Below, piece after piece: positions 1-10,105 of a stretch of DNA of 52,694 nucleotides (position 1 is the stretch's first letter; each line of letters opens with the position of its first letter). This DNA is from Candidatus Baldrarchaeum yapensis (GTDB lineage Archaea > Asgardarchaeota > Baldrarchaeia > Baldrarchaeales > Baldrarchaeaceae), in contig JAEOSH010000009.1 in the NCBI GenBank assembly GCA_016840465.1, positions 1-52,694 of the forward strand, read 5' to 3'. Position numbers and translations under genes: made by a program. The notes under the pieces are model-generated. The model had not been told where the DNA came from and searched no databases. It worked only from the letters and a program-made list of their open reading frames with translations.

Positions 1-66
1 CCCACATATTTTAAAGGAAAGAATTTACATGAACTTGAGGCTTCGGTTATGTGACTAAAGTGGGGG

Positions 67-558
67 CTGAAACAACTGGAAGCCACAATAACGATCCCGA
101 AGGAAATATATAAAGTTCTTTCTGAGATCGCTAAGAAGAGAGGAAGAAATATCGAGGATATTATTATAGAATCTGTTGCTGAACTCCTCGACCCCGAGTC
201 TAGAGTTGAAATTTACAAAAAACTCCATGAGAAATACCTTCAGGAGGCTGAGGATCTTTATAGAAAAAATGACCTCCCTCAGGCAGGTGAAAAGTACTGG
301 GGGTCCCTCATCGCACTTTTAAACGTAGTTGGTGAAAAAGAGAAACTTCCCCATTATACCCATAGAGACCTCAGGGAAATCGCGGAATTTTTAACTAAAA
401 AAACTAATGATCCCGAGTTCTCGAGATTATTCTCCAGCGCCGAGGCTCTACATGCGAATTTTTACCACAACTTTATGTCAAGACTGAGTTTCGATGCGCA
501 TAGGGAAGATCTGCTGAAACTTGTCCGGAAAATAAAGGAGTACCTAGGTAGCCGGTAA
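67..558 (+). CDS. PaREP1-family-like protein; no ATG/GTG/TTG start in frame (possible CTG start or mutated start)
   Basis: Manual translation in a frame absent from the ORF track: LKQLEATITIPKEIYKVLSEIAKKRGRNIEDIIIESVAELLDPESRVEIYKKLHEKYLQEAEDLYRKNDLPQAGEKYWGSLIALLNVVGEKEKLPHYTHRDLREIAEFL..., typical PaREP1/PaREP8 pattern. Upstream in-frame stop TGA at 52-54. Confidence 0.65.
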   Translation: MKQLEATITIPKEIYKVLSEIAKKRGRNIEDIIIESVAELLDPESRVEIYKKLHEKYLQEAEDLYRKNDLPQAGEKYWGSLIALLNVVGEKEKLPHYTHRDLREIAEFLTKKTNDPEFSRLFSSAEALHANFYHNFMSRLSFDAHREDLLKLVRKIKEYLGSR

Positions 559-800
559 AAGCCGCCTTAATACTCCATTTTCCTCATTTTCCTAAACGCC
601 TTATGAGAAGGTAAGATAAAGAAAACACTCTTAAGAAGAGCCATTTGCATTGTGCAAAAACTAGAGAAATCAGAGAGATTTTTGAGAATAAAGCACAGAA
701 TACCGATTAATCGATTAATCGGTGTTTCCCATCCTGAATTTATGTATTTATTGGGTTTCCATCTTCTTAATTCTTTTATCCCAGTATCTCGTAAGAAAGT

Positions 801-1676
801 TTGGGAATGGTGGTAAAGGTGCAAACACCCACGGACTCGAAATTTGCAATCCTAAAGATCGAAACAAAAAGTTATGGCACCGTTTACACGACCGCAGATC
901 GTTACCTTAGAGCGAAACTCATGCAGAAGTGGAATTTCCAGGTAAAGGAGTTACCGGGTAAACGCGTGAAGATAGAGTATGATAGAATGAGCGGTCCTCC
1001 TAGGGTGCAGGAGCACAAGATGCACATTATTGATACGACGAATCTGACGTGTGATTGTGAGGATTGGGTTTTCCGCTGGGAAAAGGTGAGGAACCTGAGG
1101 TTTAAGTGTCAGCATGTTATCGCGTACCTGATATACAAGGGAGAAGTCAAGAGAGTATCGGCGGTCGGCAAGGGGCAAATGCTTCTTTTCCCGCATGAGG
1201 AGGTCTCGATGGAGAAAATCGTCTGGAGGCAGGCGCCCGACGAGATGGTTGTGAACCTCGGAAAGCTCGACATCGAGGGGGAGTTCACGCTACTCGAATA
1301 TCCTGATGGAAGTTTCCGCTTAGTGCTCCTGACGGGTAAGGAGAGGTACTTGATACTTCATCTCAAAGATCGCGGGTTCTTTGAAGGAAGACCAACACGC
1401 GTTTTGTCGTATGGGTTGTTCTCTCAAAATGTGCCGCATTTTTGGAAATTGAAGGAACTTGAGGAAAGAGGAAAATGCAAGATTGTAGCAAGAGGTAGAT
1501 ATCAGCTAAGAGAGGGAAGACTGACGTTACGAATAGAAGAAAGATTCGTCGAGAGAGAACTTCCCTCGATCCTCGAGTTCGATCTCACTTTTAAGGGATA
1601 CCGGAGATACATCTCGAAGGTGTACGGGCCCAGTATCAGGCCTGTTTACGTTCTGATTCCTCTCGCTTGCAACTAA
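801..1676 (+). CDS. SWIM zinc-finger domain protein
   Basis: CDCEDWVFRWEKVRNLRFKCQHVIAYLI matches the CxC...CxH SWIM pattern; long ORF. Confidence 0.65.
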   Translation: MGMVVKVQTPTDSKFAILKIETKSYGTVYTTADRYLRAKLMQKWNFQVKELPGKRVKIEYDRMSGPPRVQEHKMHIIDTTNLTCDCEDWVFRWEKVRNLRFKCQHVIAYLIYKGEVKRVSAVGKGQMLLFPHEEVSMEKIVWRQAPDEMVVNLGKLDIEGEFTLLEYPDGSFRLVLLTGKERYLILHLKDRGFFEGRPTRVLSYGLFSQNVPHFWKLKELEERGKCKIVARGRYQLREGRLTLRIEERFVERELPSILEFDLTFKGYRRYISKVYGPSIRPVYVLIPLACN

Positions 1677-1688
1677 TGATACTTGTTT

Positions 1689-2273
1689 TCACTTAACATC
1701 TACTCGTTCAACTAAAAGCCTAATCAATAGCTTTCTTAGGAGATCGACGCCCGATTTTTCCTCCAATCGTTTAATATTTCTCAATTCTATGAGTACGATG
1801 ACCAGTAACAGCGTTCCAAAGATCACGTGCATCACTATCGATGCGAGACGCCAGTTCCCGAACAGCACTAATATGTCCACGCTTTCGCTCGTAAATGGCC
1901 ACAGGAGGGGATTATATGCGTGATGAAACAGATCAACAAATACGTGAAGAAGTGCGCCTATCTCGGCGGATACTAGGAAGTTCAAAGATTGCTTCTCCTC
2001 GAATCTTACATTGAGAAGTTTTTCTACAAACAACCCGTAAAATGGTAGTGCTATTGCCGCGATAATCCATGAGAAAAGAAGACAACCCACAATACTGTGG
2101 AGCACAAGCCTATCGTGAGGGTACTCGAAGCCTATGAGCAGAAGCACCGGCACCTCTATGTCAGGAAGGAAACTTCCTACCACAAGACCTGTTAAACTTA
2201 ATCTTCCTCTGCCAGCCCTATTGAGGATGTATGCTACAGGGTAATGGAGCGGGGTTGCCACCACTGCGACCAT
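1689..2273 (-). CDS. DUF4184-like / membrane-bound metal-dependent hydrolase-like integral membrane protein
   Basis: N-terminal MVAVVATPLHYPVAYILNRAG...SFLPDIEVP and HSIVGCLLFSW motifs; several TM helices. Confidence 0.5.
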   Translation of the reverse strand: MVAVVATPLHYPVAYILNRAGRGRLSLTGLVVGSFLPDIEVPVLLLIGFEYPHDRLVLHSIVGCLLFSWIIAAIALPFYGLFVEKLLNVRFEEKQSLNFLVSAEIGALLHVFVDLFHHAYNPLLWPFTSESVDILVLFGNWRLASIVMHVIFGTLLLVIVLIELRNIKRLEEKSGVDLLRKLLIRLLVERVDVK

Positions 2274-2574
2274 CTCATGCCATTTTGTTTCTTTTTTGAG
2301 GAATAATACCCCAAAAGCTTACCTGAGGTATACGGCATCTTGAAAAACATTAATTTAGAGACTATCACTTCACAGCAATCGCATAACCCCTGCAGAAGGT
2401 TTAACTTGTAAACGGAGAGAAGTTCCTAAAGTTAGCCGGCGTACTTTTTGTGTCCACGCGTTTATACACGTATGTTCGAGAACGATGCAAAGACGTGATT
2501 TTGAGAAATGACCGCTTTTAAATATGAGATTTCGAACTATTCATGATGTACACCATTGATCCCTAATCGTTAGA

Positions 2575-3720
2575 TTGTTAGAGGTGGTTAGGTTGGTCAG
2601 CATCCACGAAGTCAAAGTGGGAATTCCTGGAACCACGGTCCCTCCTTTTGATGATGTAATAAAAAATGCGAAGAGAGCAGAAAAGTGGGGCTATGATTCC
2701 GTATGGTGGCCCGACCACTTAATGGGATGGGTTCCCGATGTTATATGGACGACAGAGTTCACTCAGATGGTTCTACGAGTGAAGAGCCCCCATATATTTC
2801 TTGAGCCGCTCACGACAATTGCCGCTGTTGCAATGAGTACTTCTAAGATCCTTCTAGGGACCTGCGTGACGGAGTGCTTCAGAAGGCATCCGGCGATGCT
2901 CGCACAGGCAGTCCTCACACTTGACCATATTTCTAAGGGAAGAGTGATTCTGGGAATGGGAGCGGGAGAGGCGGAAAACATAGAGCCATACGGGTTACGC
3001 TTTGAAAAGCCCGCCTCTAGGCTTGAGGAGGCAGTTAAACTGATAAAGACTCTATGGCATTCTAAGGGGAAAATAAAATTTGACGGTAAATTTTGGAAAC
3101 TTGAAAATGCTGTGTTCGATTTAGAACCGTATGAAGAAGGAAAATATCCTCCAATATGGATCGGGGCACACGGAAGGCGCATGCTTGAGATTACCGGGCG
3201 ATTGGGAGATGGATGGATACCCGCCTGTGTTCCGGTGGACGAGTATGGCGAGATGCTGAAGATCATAAAAGACTCCGCAAAACGGGCCGGAAGAGATCCA
3301 GACGAAATTACACCCGCCCTCTTCACGTACGTCGTCATAGACAGAGAGCACGAGGAGTGTCATCGCATTTTCAGGAGCCCCATTATGAAGGCGTGGGCAC
3401 TGACGGCCCCCGACTGGTTGTATGAGAAACTCGGATATACTCACCCCTTTGGGAAAGGATTTAATCCACTGACGCAGTACATCCCGACAAAATACACACG
3501 TGAAGAAGTGATCAGGGCATTGGAGAAGGTTCCGGAGGAGGTGTGCGAGCACTTCTTCTTACATGGGACTCCCGACGAAGTCATCAAGAAGATAGAGGAG
3601 TATGCAAAACTGGGGCTGAGACACATTGTTATGTGGAACATTACGTACTTTGGTGACTTCAATAAGGTCCGCTCATCATTTGAGTGTATGGCAGAAGTTC
3701 TTAGATACATAAAGGGATGA
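2575..3720 (+). CDS. LLM-class flavin/F420-dependent oxidoreductase (Mer-like); start may be a later TTG
   Basis: GYDSVWWPDHLMGW, LLGTCVTECFRRHPAMLAQAVLTLDHISKGRVILGMGAGEAENIEPYG, PPIWIGAHGRRMLEITGRLGDGWIP are luciferase-like monooxygenase family signatures. Confidence 0.85.
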   Translation: MLEVVRLVSIHEVKVGIPGTTVPPFDDVIKNAKRAEKWGYDSVWWPDHLMGWVPDVIWTTEFTQMVLRVKSPHIFLEPLTTIAAVAMSTSKILLGTCVTECFRRHPAMLAQAVLTLDHISKGRVILGMGAGEAENIEPYGLRFEKPASRLEEAVKLIKTLWHSKGKIKFDGKFWKLENAVFDLEPYEEGKYPPIWIGAHGRRMLEITGRLGDGWIPACVPVDEYGEMLKIIKDSAKRAGRDPDEITPALFTYVVIDREHEECHRIFRSPIMKAWALTAPDWLYEKLGYTHPFGKGFNPLTQYIPTKYTREEVIRALEKVPEEVCEHFFLHGTPDEVIKKIEEYAKLGLRHIVMWNITYFGDFNKVRSSFECMAEVLRYIKG

Positions 3721-3752
3721 TGAATTCCGCCACATTTCTGCGCGGAGATATT

Positions 3753-3971
3753 TCATATTTCGAATATCCTCGGGCGTCCCGGACGGTAGGGATGCCTCGG
3801 TTTGATAATATCCTCAGGGGACCTTTCAACTGGTGGCTGAAGCGGGCGTCTCATGACCACGACCGGCTGACGCTCCATGCATCTTGCACAGTAAATGCTT
3901 CCGTTTGTTCCTATCTTGAAGGTGTCATTCCCACATTTTATGCACTTAAACCACGTCATGTTTTGCACCAA
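3753..3971 (-). CDS. small zinc-ribbon protein
   Basis: FKCIKCGNDTFKIGTNGSIYCARC (two CxxC knuckles). Confidence 0.45.
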   Translation of the reverse strand: MVQNMTWFKCIKCGNDTFKIGTNGSIYCARCMERQPVVVMRRPLQPPVERSPEDIIKPRHPYRPGRPRIFEI

Positions 3972-4046
3972 TATTATTTTCTTTTTTTCCGTTATAAAAT
4001 TTTAGAAAAAGTTGAAGATTTGGAAATCGTGTTTGGTGAGATGTGC

Positions 4047-4688
4047 CTACGGTTTGGAGGTTTTAGATGTTCCATGGGAGTATAGCACGGGGATTGGCAC
4101 AAAATGCTTATTCATGAATTCTAAGAACCCGTTGTTTCCTATTAATGCCCCTGCCAGCGTTCCTATTATTGCGATCTCAACCCATGCTTTCGCGATGACC
4201 ATTACGCAAATAGCGATAGCCACGTTAAGCGGCAGTCCGAATATCTGTGGCAATAGCACTAGGAAGTACATTATTGTGAACAACATCTCCGGAATGTAGG
4301 ATAACAAGACTATAAGTGCCGCCATCAGCGATTTGTTGTTCCGCTCCAGTACATTCATCGTTTTAAATAGGATCCCCGCTGTCGCCCCGGTTAATGCCTT
4401 TCCGATCGGTAGACAAAGCAAAGCCACCACTCCGGCACCTCCAACTACATATCCGAACCATATTCCTGGCAAGATTCCAACAATTGCACCCGCAACCGCG
4501 CCTGCTAGCGGCCCACCGAGCATTGCAGCAATTATTGTACCCACATGAGATAGATCGATAGATATTCCTACTAAGCCTCCTGTCACGGTTAACAGAGGCG
4601 CTGACAACGCGAATAGTACGTTCCCGAGCGCGCCCATCATCGCAATGAATGCCACAAACTTGGATCGCAACATTTTATACTCTTGCAC
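4047..4688 (-). CDS. ECF transporter S component-like membrane protein
   Basis: IDLSHVGTIIAAMLGGPLAGAVAGAIVGILPGIWFG pattern; about 6 hydrophobic segments. Confidence 0.6.
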   Translation of the reverse strand: MQEYKMLRSKFVAFIAMMGALGNVLFALSAPLLTVTGGLVGISIDLSHVGTIIAAMLGGPLAGAVAGAIVGILPGIWFGYVVGGAGVVALLCLPIGKALTGATAGILFKTMNVLERNNKSLMAALIVLLSYIPEMLFTIMYFLVLLPQIFGLPLNVAIAICVMVIAKAWVEIAIIGTLAGALIGNNGFLEFMNKHFVPIPVLYSHGTSKTSKP

Positions 4689-4782
4689 TGGTTACACCTC
4701 CTCCGGAGCGTGCACTAATCCTTAGAATTGTTTTCCTTAAATAAGTTGCTACTCAGAAATGAGAAAGTGATCTTGACATACG

Positions 4783-5694
4783 TCACCTCCAGAAGTGCGC
4801 AACTATGAGACCCTTTTCTTCCCTTAGAATGCCAGATAGGCTATATTTTGAGGCCGCACTGAGAATTTCATCCGCCGAAAATAGCACTTTGAAGTTATAG
4901 CTTGATAATACGTTTGAGAAATACTGTATCCATATATTGTCGGTTGACTTTGTCAGCACGAGAAACACCTGTGCATTTTCATCAAGCCGCTTGAAAAGCT
5001 GTTCGAGTGGCATGCTTACTTGCGGTGGCTTCAATACGCATATTATTGTGGAAAATTTCATGTTTGGGAGTGAGGAGTGATACTTGGCGGCACCTTCGAG
5101 GTATCTTTCCATAACTCGAAGTATTTTTGTTATTCCCGGGAGCATATTTGATATTGCGGGTATCTCTACTAATACGTGTAATTCACTTTCGGGAAATCTC
5201 CTTATAAGCCAACGTGCTAGTGATAATGGAAAAATCGCACTACATAGAACCCTATCTCCCTTGCTTATTTTTATGTCCGAGAGCAATGCCTCCCAGAAAC
5301 CTTGGAAATTGGACCAGAGGTTTTCGAGGGGCGACAGGAGGTATATATCCAGCAGTTTCTTAAGTTCGTTCCATCCCTTATCTGTCAGGTAATATAACCT
5401 CTTTTTCCTCTTTCCCTTCTTCACCCACTCTCCCTTTATGTAACCTCGGGCCTCAAGCTTCCGTAGCGTTGGATAAAGCATTCCCGAACTGAGTTCATGT
5501 CCCCTGAGTTCTTTAAACGCTTTTTTCAACTCGTAGCCGTGGAGGGGTCGGTCGGTCAGCATGAGGAGTATTTGGAGTTGGAAAAGGCCAAGTTCGGTGA
5601 CCTTGAAGATGTTTGTGGCCATGCGCGTGCGCTCCATCGATTCTTTAATTTCCCATTGGAGGAGTAGATATCTCTTACAATCTTGATTTTTCAT
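4783..5694 (-). CDS. PadR-family transcriptional regulator with long C-terminal extension
   Basis: LLMLTDRPLHGYELKKAFKELRGHELSSGMLYPTLRKLEARGYIKGEWVKKGKRKKRLYYLTDKGWNEL, canonical PadR winged helix. Confidence 0.8.
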   Translation of the reverse strand: MKNQDCKRYLLLQWEIKESMERTRMATNIFKVTELGLFQLQILLMLTDRPLHGYELKKAFKELRGHELSSGMLYPTLRKLEARGYIKGEWVKKGKRKKRLYYLTDKGWNELKKLLDIYLLSPLENLWSNFQGFWEALLSDIKISKGDRVLCSAIFPLSLARWLIRRFPESELHVLVEIPAISNMLPGITKILRVMERYLEGAAKYHSSLPNMKFSTIICVLKPPQVSMPLEQLFKRLDENAQVFLVLTKSTDNIWIQYFSNVLSSYNFKVLFSADEILSAASKYSLSGILREEKGLIVAHFWR

Positions 5695-5848
5695 TTCTTC
5701 TTTTTAAGTATATATTTCACTTAGATTTTCGCGATTTGTTATCTCCTTGAAGACCGGGTGACATATGGAAAGCGAAAGTGCGATGCTCGTCTGGCGTGTT
5801 CCTACTAGTTAGCGACTTAAGAAATAGATATAAGGGCGCAGAGGTTAA

Positions 5849-6097
5849 ATGAAGCCGGGGATCAGGTTGGAAGAAGTCGAGGCATATGTGCTAATAGTCG
5901 TGAGCGCGGGGTCCGAGCAGGACGTCTTGGAGAAACTCAGAAATATAAATGGAGTTCAGAAGGCAAGGATAACGTACGGTCCTTGGGACATCGTCGTCGA
6001 GTTGCGGACGAATAACATGCAGGACATGTATAAGGCGATCACGGAAATCCGAAGAATACCCGAGGTTGAGCACACCGAGACCCTAATTTGCGCGTGA
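5849..6097 (+). CDS. stand-alone Lrp/AsnC ligand-binding (RAM) domain protein
   Basis: EAYVLIVVSAGSEQDVLEKLRNINGVQKARITYGPWDIVVELRTNNMQDMYKAITEIRRIPEVEHTETLI; no HTH domain. Confidence 0.8.
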   Translation: MKPGIRLEEVEAYVLIVVSAGSEQDVLEKLRNINGVQKARITYGPWDIVVELRTNNMQDMYKAITEIRRIPEVEHTETLICA

Positions 6098-6110
6098 TAT
6101 CGGGAGATTA

Positions 6111-8792
6111 TCAGGACTTCTTGGCTTTACATCGCGTTCTTGAGCATTTGCTACATAATCCTACTTCCACCCAACATATCGGACAGATCCTATAGGTTAG
6201 ATTTTTCTTCCTGATAGACAGAACAAAATTCCCGCAGATTTCACATTTTATTGTTGATAACCTTCTTATGCTACCAGTTCGTGGAAGAGGTCTCGTCTCC
6301 CCACATGATATGCACTTTATGTATCTCTTGCCTGACCGCGCATGATGAAGTATCATTGGACTTCCGCACTTGGGACATGCAGCCAATGTGTTCCTTTCCA
6401 ACTGCTCTTTACGTAACTCCATCACCGCCTTCCCGATATGCTCTCTTATCGATCTGATCCTACTGCGTAGCTTGTCGAACATCTCGAGGAATTCTCTCCT
6501 CGTCTCTTCCACTATTTCAGTCCATCTAACCCTTCCATCCATCACTTCCTGCAACTTCCTCTCTATCTTCGCTGTAAAATCGGGAAGTAGGAACTCCTTC
6601 CATATCTTCTCAAGATTCGTTATTAGCGCCTCTCCTATCGGCGTTATTACGAGGGATTTCCCCTTTCGCACAACGTAGCCGCGCTTCTTGTTGGTTTCTA
6701 TGTGCTGAGGGCGTGTAGAGTTATGGACCAATATGAACGAGGATACTGTGAAATTGGGTGCATCATCGGATACCGAGAGGTCGTATACGTAAATGTCGGG
6801 AGATGCCTCTACTCTCCTAACCGAGAGTACCGGTACCGTAAAGATGCCATTGCTCAATTTATGCCCATCACCGCCATTGATGATCGGATCTTTTCCTATA
6901 CCTATGACCTTGGGAGATATACATACAATACGATCCCCAGGAGATATTTTCCCCGCCGGAACTGGTGTTATTGTTCCCATAATTTCTGAGTATACGAGAT
7001 GATCTTCTGTTGCAATAAAGGATCCTGCTGGTGTATCTATTCTCACGAGACTCTCCTCAGGCAGTAGCTTCCTGCGGGAAACGTACTTTACATTTCTTAT
7101 GCACACTTTTCCATCGTCTTCATTTAGTGAAATGACCCGCATGTCTCCAGGAACTTCCCTTAACTCGGTGCCATCGTCTAACCGGCCTACGGGTTTTCCC
7201 AATCCGAATATCTCCTCGATGGGCATCTCAATCAAGTGTCCACCATTAGAAATTATGTTAACTGACGTGTCTCCAGTTAGGCATTTTGTTCCTAGGTTCA
7301 ATTTCTCCATTTCCGCAATAAGCGAACTTTCGGTAAAATGCGGCGGCGGTTGGGTCTTTTTCTCCTCAACGTACACCCTAGAGACAGGTATGACATCCCC
7401 CTTAACCCTTCTGAGTGGGATCGGCGGATCGTAGTTCTTACGAGCCCATGTCCATACTTTTAGGAATCCTTCTTCCTTTAGAGTCAGAACTTCGGCAATG
7501 AATGGTTCGCCGTTTATGTCTAGGAGTATTCTCATCCGCGTTTCCACGGCCGGTGGCATGAAAAGAGCTAAGTACCTACGCACAATTATGTCATACGCTC
7601 TCCAGTGGTTTTCAGTTCTGAACCTCGGGTCGTGCCTTTCTGCGGAGTCAACGGGCATTATCGGCTCGTGGTCGCCTTTCCAGATGGTCCCCTGTTTTGG
7701 TCTGAGCCAGCCCATTCTAAGAATTTGGTCCGCAAACTTCCCGTACTCGCTGTGCCCCTTGAATTTGGAGATGTATGGAACGTGATCGAAGTCAGGCGAG
7801 AACTTATTAGTATCGGTACGCGGATAACTTATCAGGGTGTCGAGGTAGAGATCTTCGAGAATCTGCATTGCGCGCTCGGCGGTTATCGGAAGTATATTTG
7901 TGATTGTCTTTAGAGCGTCAGTGGTGTTGAAGGGAATAGGGGGTTCTATCTCCCGATCTTCTATTTTCACGTCGACTATGCGGGCGTACTTTGCGATCCG
8001 CACTCTTTTAAATATTTTGTCCACTTTACTTTTATCCCTGAAGGGGGACCCCTCGTGCCTTGCCTTAAGAATTTTGCCCTCCGTGAGGGGTATCTGGGCG
8101 ATCACGTTCCAGTAGGGTTCGGGTTTGAACTCCCTTCTCTCTTTCTCCCTCTGGTATATCAAATAGAGAGTTGGTGTTTGCACCCTCCCAACGCTTATGA
8201 CCTTGGAGTCCATGAACTTTAAAAGATCCTTGTGGGCCAGCGTCAACTCTCTCGTTGCCGCGAACCCTATCATTGCGTCTATTTGCCTTCTTGCCTCTAC
8301 AGCCAGCGCCCAGTTCCACTTCGGTTCTATCAGGTTGTTAAACGCCCTCCTTATATCGCTGGGGACGAGTGTGTGAAGCCAGAGGCGTTTGGGGTGGAGG
8401 CGCGGGTTAACTCGCTTAATTATCTCGTATGCCTCGAGGGCTATGTTCTCCCCCTCCTCATCTGCGTCCGTCGCGAGGATGAGTTCATCGCAGATTTTTG
8501 CGAAGTGGCTCAGCATTTTGACGTATCTGGTATCCCTATACACCTTTGTCAGAGCATCCGGTTTCTCGATTATAAGGCGCGGATCTACGTCCTCCCAGCG
8601 TGAGAACTCCTCAATTGTGGAGTACTCGGTGAGGTGACCCTGTAGAGGGACTACTATGTACTCCCGTGTTTTGCCCCTCGCTATCAGCACCGGGATGTCG
8701 TAGTATTCTTTCTTGGAGATGGATGAGCCCGCAACTTTAGCTATCGCCAGAGCCTGCTTGTACTTCTCCGAGACCACGAGTACTCTCCGCAC
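6111..8792 (-). CDS. topA: DNA topoisomerase I (type IA), containing an in-frame mini-intein
   Basis: TOPRIM LILATDADEEGENIA, VGRVQTPTLYLI, active site DTLISYPRTDTNKF, C-terminal zinc fingers CPKCGSP...CISCG. Interrupted at NLGTK/STRPQHIE. Confidence 0.93.
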   Translation of the reverse strand: MRRVLVVSEKYKQALAIAKVAGSSISKKEYYDIPVLIARGKTREYIVVPLQGHLTEYSTIEEFSRWEDVDPRLIIEKPDALTKVYRDTRYVKMLSHFAKICDELILATDADEEGENIALEAYEIIKRVNPRLHPKRLWLHTLVPSDIRRAFNNLIEPKWNWALAVEARRQIDAMIGFAATRELTLAHKDLLKFMDSKVISVGRVQTPTLYLIYQREKERREFKPEPYWNVIAQIPLTEGKILKARHEGSPFRDKSKVDKIFKRVRIAKYARIVDVKIEDREIEPPIPFNTTDALKTITNILPITAERAMQILEDLYLDTLISYPRTDTNKFSPDFDHVPYISKFKGHSEYGKFADQILRMGWLRPKQGTIWKGDHEPIMPVDSAERHDPRFRTENHWRAYDIIVRRYLALFMPPAVETRMRILLDINGEPFIAEVLTLKEEGFLKVWTWARKNYDPPIPLRRVKGDVIPVSRVYVEEKKTQPPPHFTESSLIAEMEKLNLGTKCLTGDTSVNIISNGGHLIEMPIEEIFGLGKPVGRLDDGTELREVPGDMRVISLNEDDGKVCIRNVKYVSRRKLLPEESLVRIDTPAGSFIATEDHLVYSEIMGTITPVPAGKISPGDRIVCISPKVIGIGKDPIINGGDGHKLSNGIFTVPVLSVRRVEASPDIYVYDLSVSDDAPNFTVSSFILVHNSTRPQHIETNKKRGYVVRKGKSLVITPIGEALITNLEKIWKEFLLPDFTAKIERKLQEVMDGRVRWTEIVEETRREFLEMFDKLRSRIRSIREHIGKAVMELRKEQLERNTLAACPKCGSPMILHHARSGKRYIKCISCGETRPLPRTGSIRRLSTIKCEICGNFVLSIRKKNLTYRICPICWVEVGLCSKCSRTRCKAKKS
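6720..7283 (-). other. mini-intein (188 aa) inserted between extein residues LGTK and STRP of TopA
   Basis: Starts CLTGDTSV (block A), TPAGSFIATEDHLVYS (block B), VYDLSVSDDAPNFTVSSFILVHN followed by Ser (blocks F/G). No room for a LAGLIDADG endonuclease. Coordinates calculated from codon positions and checked at both splice junctions. Confidence 0.9.
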
Positions 8793-8909
8793 GCCGAGTC
8801 ACCAGAAGAAGGTACCATCAACCGGATATTAGGATCAGTAATAGCCTTATAAAACGACCTCATTATGCCAGTAGCTAAAAAAGGAGGTGCGGGTGGGCCT
8901 GTGCCCACC

Positions 8910-9449
8910 TTATAGGCTTTCAATCGCACCCGCCTGTTGTTCCCTTATTGTCTTGAGGAGGGAAACAATGTTGCCCTTCGTTACGACAATTCCGGGTTGC
9001 CCTTCTCCGTAAATTACGATGGCCCCCCGCCTGACCATGAGCCAGAGGAGGAGTGCCAGCATACCAGCGGCCACTATGTACATGGGAATGTTACCGAGCA
9101 TTGGTCCTATGACGCTGAACTGAAGGGATGCCCCTAAGATTAGGGCACCTACCCCTAGTGCTAATAACTCCATGATGCGGCGCGAAACGGAAGTTGTTCC
9201 GGTGATACTCTGAAGTCTAATTTCATGCATTTCAAAGCCCCGGCCTCTTGATCTTTTCAGGAAGATCACTCTCTGGTTCGTAACGTATGCGGTCCATCCT
9301 CTGCTTGCGGATTTTGAGACCTTCTCCCTCATTACATGAAGTCCACGGAACTCCTGAACGACCGTCTCTCCTCCGACTAAAAACTCGCCAATTGGCATCC
9401 GATAAAACTCCACTATTTTTTGGAAAATACGGAAAATTTCACTATACAA
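8910..9449 (-). CDS. membrane protein with PH-like N-terminal region, unknown function
   Basis: GWTAYVTNQRVIFLKRSRGRGFEMHEIRLQSITGTTSV resembles bacterial/archaeal PH-like domain; two TM segments. Confidence 0.45.
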   Translation of the reverse strand: MYSEIFRIFQKIVEFYRMPIGEFLVGGETVVQEFRGLHVMREKVSKSASRGWTAYVTNQRVIFLKRSRGRGFEMHEIRLQSITGTTSVSRRIMELLALGVGALILGASLQFSVIGPMLGNIPMYIVAAGMLALLLWLMVRRGAIVIYGEGQPGIVVTKGNIVSLLKTIREQQAGAIESL

Positions 9450-9592
9450 TTATATAAACTTATTGCATTTTTCTACGGAATCGCAAATGAAATATTTTTG
9501 GAAAATATTCGTGACGTATGACATTCTTCCGGAAAGATTGTACGAAAGCCGTGATTCTACCAATTCGTCATTCCTTTAGCTACGATTTTCTT

Positions 9593-10105
9593 TTACCCTA
9601 TCTCTTTACCGCAGCTTACACAATATCTGGCGTCAGGAGGATTCCTTGCCTTGCAGTTAGGACACATTTTCACTTGCATCAGTTGGATTCCTTTTTGCAT
9701 AAGACTATTTATGACTTTTTCCCATAATTCTGTTGTGAGGCGTTCATCGGTCCATTTCTCCACTACGGATTGTGATAGGAGAAACATCTCCTTTTTGTCG
9801 AATAGTTCCATATAAGGAACTATGTACATTCTAAGGACCACTCCTCCGGGAACCTGAGCGACGGAGGCCTCGCACCCCGCGCGTTGCGCGCTTTTGAGAA
9901 AATTCGCAAACGGCATGATCTGTTTTAATAGAAAGGCCTTTAACTTACTCCCCCACACTGCCTTTACGAAAATTTCGTTCTGGCTCACCATTTTTCGCTC
10001 CTTCACCTTAAACTTGTTCTCGGCAAGCACGCTTTCGAACATTCTGAGAAATATCTGCATGTCGATATTAGGTATGAAGAATTCCCCATATGGCATTCTA
10101 TTCAC
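9593..10105 (-). CDS. protein with C-terminal zinc ribbon
   Basis: CPNCKARNPPDARYCVSCGKEIG C-terminus. Confidence 0.5.
   Translation of the reverse strand: MNRMPYGEFFIPNIDMQIFLRMFESVLAENKFKVKERKMVSQNEIFVKAVWGSKLKAFLLKQIMPFANFLKSAQRAGCEASVAQVPGGVVLRMYIVPYMELFDKKEMFLLSQSVVEKWTDERLTTELWEKVINSLMQKGIQLMQVKMCPNCKARNPPDARYCVSCGKEIG

Noticed and set aside
2763-3338. Long antisense ORFs opposite the LLM oxidoreductase (also 3121-3552)
   Set aside because: Low-complexity Ser/Pro-rich translations with no motifs, fully opposite a well-supported gene; typical shadow ORFs.
6111-8792. Reverse gyrase
   Set aside because: No helicase domain precedes the topoisomerase; the extra length is an intein.
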